DNA of 64,000 bases, taken from assembly GCA_013180625.2 (NCBI GenBank), contig SNVD02013210.1, forward strand, positions 1 to 64,000, given 5' to 3'. Positions 55,440 through 64,000 of the stretch are shown piece by piece. Origin of the DNA: Boswellia sacra. Lineage: Eukaryota; Streptophyta; Magnoliopsida; Sapindales; Burseraceae. Each line of letters begins with the position of its first letter. Positions within the stretch are counted from its first letter, which is position 1. The notes under the pieces were generated by a model. The model worked only from the letters and a program-made list of their open reading frames with translations, did not search any database and was not told the origin of the DNA. The translations under genes were made by a program, and so were the position numbers.

Positions 55440-57839
55440 TAACTTTTTATGACCATGAAAATTTTGTCATAATTAATTTTTTATATTATGGCTATCGGTT
55501 GATATTTTTTTTATGATCATCATGAAATTATAAATGACGAGGGTGGTTTTCTTTGTCTAATCATCATTTCACAAGATAGTCAGTAATACAAGGTTGCAAC
55601 ACAATTTCATCCAGAAAATTATTACGGAATTGTAGATTTGTTTTTCTTGGATCTAAAGTAAAGAGGCAAATATAAGATAAAGCTCAAGTTTTGGGATTGT
55701 GCCACGTTTAGCATACAGATTCTAACTGAACATACACCAAGGCCAATCACAATGCTAGAAGTTCTAACACAAGCATCAATATAGATTCAATGAACAAGTT
55801 CTTACATATACCATTTCAACCAGCTTTTTAACTAAGGTACAACTGATTAATATTAAAAAGAACAAGGCCCTAAAATAATTCAGAGTCATACCTCACAATG
55901 TCACTAATGATAAGAATAGATACCAGGTCCGAACAATTTTCGTCATCATGAAAACAATTAATCCAGTCAGTATAATGCAACACTACCGATTGACTAAAAT
56001 ATTTCAATCTTCTGTCGATTCCATTCCCTTTCCAGACAAATCAATTGCCTGATTAGATCGATTTCAATTCAATAAAACCTTTTATCCAAATTACAGTCAA
56101 CCCATTATGAATCCTTTTATGCTCATAGACATACAATGTTTTGAGTGTTTGTCAACGAAACTTACTACTTTCTCAGTCTAGTAGAGTATTATACTTCCCA
56201 GTTAACCCAGAAAAAGGTATTATTTTGATGTGATATCAGAGAGGAATCATAAAGCTACCAAATTTTATCAAAGGAGTAATGCAACTGATGGGCTACAGAC
56301 TATAAATTGGGCACCAGTCCTGTGATATATGAATAGCATATTGCTAACACTTAACAGGCATAGGTATTGATTCTCTAAGGTGGTATATCAGAAGGTTGTT
56401 TTCCTTTACGTAATCCCACATTCTCTTTATAACATCAAACCTATTAGAGATCAGACTGTTTCCACTAAACAAAATTCAAGAACATCATGCAGTCGAACTA
56501 TAATATAATAAAAAACAATTCCAGCATCTACAGAAATTTCAGCCCAATCATGGTATGAAATTAAGGAATTGCATGCAACCAGCTTTTCATATCACACACT
56601 AACTCTAATCCACCATGGCTTGAAATCTGACAGAATCACAACACAAACCTTCACAGCACATATAAATAGCTTAGAGTGAACTGCAGCAGACATGAGCTCA
56701 AACTCTAGCAAACTCTGAGAAGCACACAACTCAAACAGCACACATAAACACAAACTCCATCACTTATTTCATATCACACATCAACTGAAACTACTGAAAC
56801 TCCACCACCCACTTTCAACCACAAATAAACTCAAACTCCAACAAAGAATAGTCCACTTCCAGCTACTAAACTGTCAGACCAGCAGCCAAATTACCATATA
56901 CTCAAACTCCACAAACCAGCAACAACGCAGTCAATCAATCACACATAAAAGCAAACTATACAAACAACACAGCCAAACCAGGGAAAAAATTAGAAAAGCA
57001 CGAGTACTTAAACCAGCAGCCATATACAAAATCACATTGATCAAAATAATTGAAAACAACTATAATTAAGACACAAGATAACAATTACAATTAAGACTTC
57101 TATACATCTTTTTACAAAAAATTATGAAAGTTCAACGAATGGCCACCCAAAAGGTTTCTGCCATTCCTATTAGTGGGGTGGATGAAATATTTATAGCACA
57201 TGTCAATTTATAACAAAAATCACAACACAAATAAAAATAAAAAAGAACAAAAAAAGCAGAGAGCGAAGAAGTTTTAAAGTTTTTCTACCAAGTGGGCTCT
57301 CAAAATGGACTAATCCAAGGAATCAAGCAAGCAAGGTACCTACTGAGATTTCAAAAAGGCGATTACAAACAGATTGTATTTTAATTGCACAGACAATTTC
57401 AACAATAGTGATGCAATCTTTAATATTAAAATAATGTATTTTAAAGCTTGTATTTTAATCATCAAAAAGACAGATATGATGAGGAAACAATCAAAGCAAG
57501 ACCGAAACTAAAACTACCAACAGACTGTAAAAAATTGCACATAAACAATAGTGAGAAGCAAAACTTATAGTGACAAAACAAAACCAAAACTAATAATTAT
57601 TCAAGAAATCAAAAGGAACCCATGTACCAAAACAGTTGAAGGTAAGTGGGTGAACACACACATTCTCAATCCAATTCCAATACAAGCATTGACACATAAA
57701 AACAAATCAAAAAGCAAAATTTGGGAAACCAAAGGAAGAAAAGAAACTTTGATACCAAAATCCCACCTCAGAACGAAGAAAAGTATCAGATTGACGTTCC
57801 TATTACACCAAAAGAGCAATCAATCACACACAGAGTGAT
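55440..57839. other. Interior of CACTA element 3, non-coding
   Basis: Probably introns and 5' flank of the captured SWIB gene on the minus strand. The part 56560-57000 is rich in CA/AAC words. A plus-strand open frame at 57551-57838 is Lys-rich without features. No exon could be confirmed. Confidence 0.45.
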
Positions 57840-59240
57840 TGTTTACGCCCAAAATATACCGCGGTTATTGTAGTATACGTTGAGGTGTCGAATCCACAAG
57901 GAGGCCTTTGATAAAAGAGGTTAGTAAAACAAAAATATAAAAGATAATAAAGATATAAAATTTAACTTTGAAGTGATTAGTTCTAAAGAAAATACAATGT
58001 TTAATAATTGGAAACAATCGATGGTAATTAAGAAGTAAGGCATCGAGAATCACTTATATGTTTTGTAAATCTAATCCCCACTTTGATTTAATAATTATAA
58101 CTCAATTGAAAGTTTCACATCCCAAACAATCAATCGGAAAATATGTATAGTATAGCATAAATGATAAACACATGTATTTGATATGCATAAACTCTTTACA
58201 AGCAATATTTACCAACAACATTCATCCTTACAAGTTATCCAAGAGTGACAATATATCACATGACAATATTGTAGTAAAGGATTAACTCATAAAACGAAAC
58301 TACCAGTAACAATTATAATTCAACATGAATCACATAAAGAAAGCATGACTGAATTTATATGAAATTGAGAATTATAATTTCTGGATTAAAAAGAAATCAC
58401 AAGATGAGAAAGAGTTTAACACATAAACAAACATACAATCTTTATAGCCCTTGAGGTAGAATGAAAGTGGAGAAATAGATAAACTACACATACAAGTTCA
58501 TCTCTAGCCTTACCAAGAGTTCTAGCCTAACTTACAATTCATTCTTATCATTTCTAAAGAGAAAATACAAGAGAGAATTGCAATATACAATGATAAAATG
58601 TGAACTCAAATGATTTTTTCTCCCTTCCATTCAATTCCTCAAGTTGTCCTTAAATAGGTGATGAAATGGAACTATTACACCAAACCTCCACCAATTTTTC
58701 CACAATGTCGGCCACCAACTTGTAGCTGCTTTTTGACCACCAAATGGACTGAATTGGGCTTTGTGGAAAACATGAAAGTTGTAGCATTTTGTCTCAGCTT
58801 TCCAGGGCCACCAGATTCATGCAATTTGGACAAGTATTCTCTGAGATATGGCCCAAATACTGGACATGGGTCGGGCTGAGAAACAACTACAATTTGATTT
58901 TGTTGTGTCTCAATTTCGGCCCATCAAATGCTTTTGATTGTTCTTCAAGTTTGTGTAAAATTGAGACATGTTGCTCCAGGTTCAATAATCTCTCCATTTT
59001 GATCTATAGATTGAGAGTTGTGTCCATTTTATTAAACCTGAAAAAATGATTTCTATTAATCACAATTTAAGGACAATACTTTATTTCAAGATAAAGACTA
59101 AAGAAAATGCAAAAGAAATGAAACAAATGTAAAAGAGGCATAAGCAAAATAATTATGCTAAAATATCATAAAAGCTTTATAATACTGTCCAATTAGCATT
59201 AATTATTTATGCTTAAAAGTGTACTTTCATGCGTTTATCA
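57840..59240 (-). mobile_element. Solo LTR of an Athila-like gypsy element, with GTGAT target duplication
   Basis: On the minus strand it starts TGATAAACGCATGAAAG and ends GGGCGTAAACA, 1401 bp. The flanks carry the perfect 5-bp duplication GTGAT (57835-57839 and 59241-59245). Its end text (CTTGTGGATTCGACACCTCA on -) and start resemble the LTR at 5017-6545 in type, so it is probably from a related Athila family. No internal retrotransposon sequence remains: the element was reduced by LTR-LTR recombination. It lies inside CACTA element 3. Confidence 0.9.
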
Positions 59241-59400
59241 GTGATGATATTGAAATACACAAAGCTACTACACCACAAACAAGCATTAGCAATTCAAAAT
59301 CCAGTCTTTCAACCAAATTAAACAGCTTTAATCACATTCAAACAGTTTAATCTCAACACAAACCATTAAAAAAAAATCAAATATTCAATCCCGATTAGAA
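59241..59400. other. Continuation of the CACTA element 3 interior
   Basis: CA-rich non-coding sequence resuming after the solo LTR, with the same composition as 56560-57000. Confidence 0.5.
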
Positions 59401-59474
59401 ATTCATGAAATTAACGAAGAACCCAGATTGAATTTACCTGATTTGATGAAATGTGAGATGTGAGATGAATTGAT

Positions 59475-59515
<41 letters not shown>

Positions 59516-59990
59516 TAGAGAGTGAGAGATACCTGTAAATGTGAGATGAAGATGGAGACGACATAGAGTGATTGAGTCGTCGACGGAGACAGAGGCAGCG
59601 CCAGCAATCGCGAAAGGTAGAGACGAGAGAGGGTGACTGAGCGGCGACGGAGACAGAGACAGCGACACCGATGGAGGCAGACGGAGACGAGAGAGAGTGA
59701 TTGAGCAGCGACGAAGACAGAGGCAGCGACACCGATGGAGGCAGACGGAGACGAGAGAGAGTGATGAGCGTCGATCGAGATTGAGAGAGCGATAGCGATG
59801 GAGACAATTAGGGAAATTAGAGGGAGAGACCAGAGAGACAGATGAGATTAGACGACAAAGAGGATTAGGGATTGCGAAATTAGGGAGAGAGAGGAGGGAA
59901 ATTAGGGATTGCGAATTAGGGAGAGAGAGGAGGGAAAAGGAATTAGACGACAGAGAGGAGGGAAATGGAAATTAGGCAGATTTCCAAAAA
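59401..59990 (-). promoter_or_regulatory. GA/CT-rich leader next to the right end of CACTA element 3
   Basis: On the minus strand the text looks like a 5' untranslated region (CCCTAATTTCCCTCC, CTCTCTCTCCCTAA). It contains a GA microsatellite (59479-59511 on +) and an imperfect tandem repeat of about 62 bp (CGGAGACAGAGGCAGCG, GACGAGAGAGAGTGA) at 59580-59770. Ser/Leu-rich frames across it are artefacts. It faces the captured SWIB exon. Confidence 0.5.
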
Positions 59991-60133
59991 ATTTACTGCG
60001 ATTCATTAGAACCGCGGTAAAGTTTTTGATTTTTTACTTCGGGCCTAGCGGCCCGCCGTAAATTTTTTTTTTTACTTCACTTTTACATGCCCGCCGTAGA
60101 TAGGTGCAGTAAAAGACAACTTTTCCTGTAGTT
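59991..60133. repeat. Right subterminal repeats of CACTA element 3
   Basis: Words TTTACTGCGATTC, AACCGCGGTAAAG, GCGGCCCGCCGTAAA, GCCCGCCGTAGA and GTGCAGTAAAAG in alternating orientation, shorter than the left array. Confidence 0.75.
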
Positions 60134-60136
60134 GTG

Positions 60137-60933
60137 GTGTTCGAAAATGGGATACAAATAATGAAAATTGCTTGCGCAAAAGTATCTTTAACAAAGAATA
60201 ATGTAAAAATCTACTATAAAATCAACTACAAGGTCAATCAATGGATATTTGTAGCTTAATTTTATATTATAATAAAATTTTAATTTATACAACAGTTTTA
60301 TTTGGCCCCTCTTAACTTCAGAATCTGGCTCTAACCTGTATAACAATATAGTGAAACAACTTATAATAAACCCTATATAAATGAATACTGTTGGGACTAA
60401 CAAAATAATTTATTTTAGAAAGGTTTTTAATTATCACCAAATAAATAATTTATTAATTTATCAATAAATGAATGTTTATTAATTTAAAAAGTTTTGTTTT
60501 ATCCTACTGAAAATGATACAGTGATATAATTATTTTTTAACGAAGAGATCACTTAATGAGTAATAGATACACCTATTAATAATGATCATAATATAGATAA
60601 TTGTTGTCTGATTGTTTTCTCAAAATAGGCCTTTTAGTAATCCTAAATAAGTCATTGGTGCAACATAAAAAAAAAAAAATCTAAGCATGATATATATGTT
60701 GCAAAAAATTAAGCGTGATATATTATTTTTTAATTTATTAAATATTTATTTATTAAGGTTTTAGTGTACCTAGAATGGTGTATTCGTTACTACATGTTGA
60801 ACTCAACTAGATCAAGGTTTTGTTTTTTACCAAAAAAAAAACAAAAAAAAAAAAAAACCCAAGTTGATTATTTTATTTTATATAACGTCAAGGTCTGTAG
60901 TACCAAAAGGGGTTAGCTGTTAATTACTAAACT
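60137..60933. other. Intergenic interval upstream of NTH1
   Basis: AT-rich, without genes. A-runs lie at 60669-60681 and 60833-60857. The last few hundred bases should include the promoter of the endonuclease III gene; no TATA box stood out clearly. Confidence 0.5.
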
Positions 60934-61014
60934 TATGGGGCTTTGAAGATATTTACCGAAACATTTTCAGAACTCGACCGAGTACTTTCCTCTCCATCCA
61001 AGTTCAGAACCCAA

Positions 61015-64000
61015 ATGTCGCATATGCTTCTAAGAATGCCAAATACGAGATTGTCTTCCAAGTTCCTTCAATCCAAGCCTGAAATCTCAATGTCAGCGCC
61101 AAACCCAGGTCAGATATTGTTCAAACATCGTACTTTCGTTGAACTATGCACAGAAAAATCCATTTCAAGTTGTTTCATTTCATTTGCTTTGGTGAATTGG
61201 TGATGTTTCTGTTGCAGAAGTTCGTGTCTTCGTGAGGAGAAACAGGCTGAAAGAGACTCAGGAGATATCTAACCAAGAGGCTGGAACTGGAAATGACGCC
61301 ATTGAGGAGAAAGTGAGATACCCTTTTGCTTGTTTTATCAAATGCTAATGTAATCTTGGTGGCTGTTTTAGCTTTTTGTTCATGGAGTGCAGTTTGTGCT
61401 TAGAAATAGTTGCCAAGTTTGCGGCTTGAGTTAATAACAATTTGTGGTTTTGTCGCTTGATTGGCAAAGATTTTTTTTTCTAATTATTTTCCTTAAATCT
61501 GTTGGCTTTTAATAGTTTTTATTAGTAAATACTTTTAAGTCCTTTAGATGATTTATCTATCAATTTGAATCTATTTTTGATACCTTGCTTAGTAGAAGTT
61601 TTGCATGGTAATACGAAGAAAAAAAAAAAAGTTTGATGGCATTATTTATTGTTCTGTTTCTTCAATACAGCCATGTGCCATACCTGACATAGAAGAATTT
61701 GCATACAAAAAGGAAAATGGATCTGCCCTGTCAAGTAAGATCTCTTGTGACAATACTTCCTTTACACATATATGATATCTGTAGACATTCACATCGAAAG
61801 ATCATCACTTTGATATTTTTTTGTATAGCAAAAGTTGATTACTTACTGGTTGCACTGAATCAAGGTCTTGAGAGGAGCGTGTTGTTTATGGCACTACTAC
61901 TTTAACATTTTATAATAATAAAAAATAATAAAAAAAGGTAGCCATTTTGACGCTTTATGCTTTCAGTTTCTGTTTTGGGGTTGGGGCTGCTCATTTCCTT
62001 ATGTTTAGACAACTTTTGTGCTTTTGAGGAAGGTATTTTTTGGAAATATTGTATCGGGGCAGTCCTTTAGGTTGATTGGAAACAATAGGAGGATGTGAAT
62101 GAAGGAGGAAGATGCTGATTCATGGGATAGGGGTTCATTTACTTGCTTCTCTTTCGATGTCAATTTTTAATTTTATTAATGATATTTATACTCTTGGTTA
62201 CTTGATTTTGGTTATGATTTTACTATCTATGATGTAATGGGATTTTATGATGTTGTTGACTGCTAATCCACCTTTTTATAATATCTTCTTCTGTTGTTAA
62301 ATTTTTAATATCCTATCAGAAAGATAATAAAAATAATAATCCATAACCAGATGATTCGCCCAATTGTCATTATTTTATACATCACAGTACTAACCAACAA
62401 CATATAATAAGCAACAAGTCAAATAAAGACCGCCCCGTTCTTACATGCAAATAACTCTTCTAAGGCCTTACTAAAAAGCAACTCTTGTCGGGAACTCCCA
62501 TTTGGAAACTCCTTGTATAACCTGATAATATGATTTGGCTTTTGATTTTTTAGACTTTAGACAACATCCAGCTCATGTTATTTCAGACTGATGTGGATGT
62601 GTGAGCTTATAAAAGCTCAAGTTTTCATAACTACATACACACACATTCATTTATCCAGGTTTAGGTATGAACTATTTTTCTGATATAAGCGGTTTTGCAG
62701 GGAAGTCTAAATCCAAGCCAGATGCGCTTGTTGGTGGGTCTGAAGCTACTTCTCTGAATGGACCAAGAGGTAAATTTTTTATTTATATGCTCACAAAGTG
62801 ACTTTGGCAATGAAAAGAGTTCCATGGAGTAATATCTATTAAATCTATTAATAGGTGACATTCTGCTCCAGCTATTTTTTACCTATCTTTCAGGCATCCA
62901 AAATTATTATAGAATTAGATCTGAAGCGAGGAGCAGTGTTCAAATAGAGAGACTTTCTGTTGAATTTTCTTTCACGGGTGCTTCTGCTGCTTTCCCAGTT
63001 CGAAGTCTAGTTAATGCACTTAATTTTCTATAGGTGAACCACCTGCCCATTGGGAAAGAGTTCTTGCTGGAATCCGCAAAATGAGGGCTTCAGAAAATGC
63101 ACCAGTAGACTCTATGGGATGTGAGAAAGCTGGCAGTTCTCTGCCTCCAAAGGTACAATAATTACATTATTTTGCCGTAGGTAGACGTAGCAAGAAGAAT
63201 AGATCATTTCTCCCTAAATAACTATTAGTATCAGGTTTAGATGTCTTCTTGTGTGCATGACAAATCCTAAGGGGTGGTTTACAGCATTAGAATTAATGCT
63301 TTTCTGTCTTAAAGTTGCGAAAGGAGCCAATGATGTAATTATGTCTTGTTGGCCATGAGATTAATTTGGAGTTTGCCCTCTAATTGATAGTCAATGTTTT
63401 GTGGTAGATTCTGAATGGTCAATGCTTTGTAATTCTATCTTTTGTTTTATGTGGGAACACATTATAGCTGGATTTACTTTCCTTTTTATCTTGTCAGGAA
63501 AGACGGTTTGCTGTTTTAGTATCTTCACTTCTATCAAGCCAAACCAAGGATAACGTTACTCACGGCAAGTTATCACATTTACGTTTCTTTTCCTTTTAAT
63601 TATTTTTTCAGCTGATAATGATTTTTATACAACAAACTTTTCCTCACTTTCCTATAAGGAATTTGTATTTTCAGTGTCGCATAGGCTATAATTATAATCT
63701 GCTAGGGTAAAATAAAACATTTGATCAATCTGCAAATGGAGCCAACCAATAATTCTTTTAGCCTGGAAAAGAATTTTTTTCCTGATTTATGTTCTTACAT
63801 TTCAGCTTATATTAACACATGGATTTCTGGAAATTAATCACAAATAAGTTTGTTGTTTCCTGGTGTAATATGTAGTAACAGATGAGTGAGAGATATGCTT
63901 TGCAAATCATTCTAAATCATGAAAATTGGTTGTTCATGCTCTTCATAAAGTTTCCTTGGAAATGCAGGAGCAATACAGCGACTCCTTCAAAAAGGTCTGC
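61015..64000 (+). CDS. NTH1: Endonuclease III homologue NTH1, 5' part (exons 1-7)
   Basis: Exons in consistent phase: 61015-61108, 61218-61312, 61671-61734, 62701-62769, 63034-63152, 63498-63564 and 63968 onward past the window edge. An in-frame ATG at 60943 is an alternative start. The product begins with a Ser/Arg-rich, acid-poor stretch fitting an organelle transit peptide, then [85 protein letters not shown] and [13 protein letters not shown], the known order of plant NTH1 proteins. The enzyme is a bifunctional DNA glycosylase/AP lyase that removes oxidised pyrimidines in base-excision repair, in plants mainly in chloroplasts. The helix-hairpin-helix with catalytic Lys/Asp and the iron-sulphur cluster lie beyond the right edge. 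No stop or frameshift is seen. Intron 6 has a GC donor. Confidence 0.93.

Larger units (their letters stand above)
54384..60133. mobile_element. CACTA-like element 3, carrying a SWIB exon
   Basis: The left end is CACTACAAGAAAATGGGCC, the classic plant CACTA terminus; the right end reads TTTTCCTGTAGTT, its inverted partner with two changes. GTG flanks both sides (54381-54383, 60134-60136), a 3-bp target duplication. Both ends carry the CCGCGGGC / GCCCGCCGTAAA subterminal words shared with element 2. No transposase was found. A solo LTR (57840-59240) is inserted inside, so the element without it is about 4.3 kb. Confidence 0.88.

Noticed and set aside
59403..59807. 134-residue Ser/Leu-rich minus-strand frame
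   Set aside because: It translates GA/CT microsatellite and short tandem repeats of the CACTA element 3 leader; no domain.
62661..62861. Minus-strand 66-residue frame
   Set aside because: It is antisense to NTH1 exon 4.
62884..62960. Additional NTH1 exon after the TTTCAG near 62894
   Set aside because: Including it brings stops (TAG near 62945) and is not needed; the 62769 to 63034 junction gives the conserved reading in phase.
1..64000. tRNA, rRNA or other structural RNA genes
   Set aside because: None was recognised by eye; a covariance-model scan was not possible here, so small RNA genes cannot be excluded.

Overview
The window is a repeat-dense, AT-rich stretch of a flowering-plant nuclear genome, most likely a eudicot; I cannot name the species. 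Evidence: intron-containing plant genes (endonuclease III/NTH1, NAC), plant retrotransposon lineages (Athila, Tat, Copia), CACTA elements with the plant terminal motif, and plant mobile domain ORFs. Only one gene looks intact: the 5' half of NTH1 at the right edge (+, from 61015).

Layout. 1-6545: 3' part of an Athila-clade Ty3/gypsy element with decayed pol, a decayed intronless copy of a cytokinin-activating LOG gene inside its 3' region, and a 1.5 kb 3' LTR. 6546-9934: non-coding, with a tandem repeat and one CACTA-like end. 9939-29110: two decayed Tat-lineage gypsy bodies converging tail to tail (A on +, B on -), each with an oppositely directed extra ORF module, around an LTR at about 16950-18700; B's 3' region is rich in satellites, and a Mutator-type MITE sits in B's integrase. 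29111-34586: CACTA element 1, carrying a glyoxalase exon and J-domain exons. 34590-38657: a second Tat LTR, a plant mobile domain pseudogene and part of a third LTR. 38661-43460: CACTA element 2, inserted in that third LTR and carrying MAPKKK exons with introns. 43464-44557: rest of that LTR. 44600-49362: decayed Copia on -. 49385-50730: 3' end and LTR of another Copia on +. 52430-54213: NAC-domain pseudogene. 54384-60133: CACTA element 3, with a SWIB-domain exon and a solo LTR. 60934-64000: NTH1.

The main theme is gene capture. Three CACTA-like elements, each with a matching 3-bp target duplication, carry exons and introns of unrelated host genes, with a leader-like CT-rich or GC-rich segment beside the end where the captured gene starts. 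In element 1 the glyoxalase and J-domain exons can be joined in frame on paper. An Athila element separately carries a LOG retrocopy. The extra-ORF modules of the Tat elements do not fit one canonical element structure, which is discussed in the findings. Nesting is supported by target duplications: 9 bp for the MITE, TAA, CAT and GTG for the CACTA elements, and GTGAT for the solo LTR.
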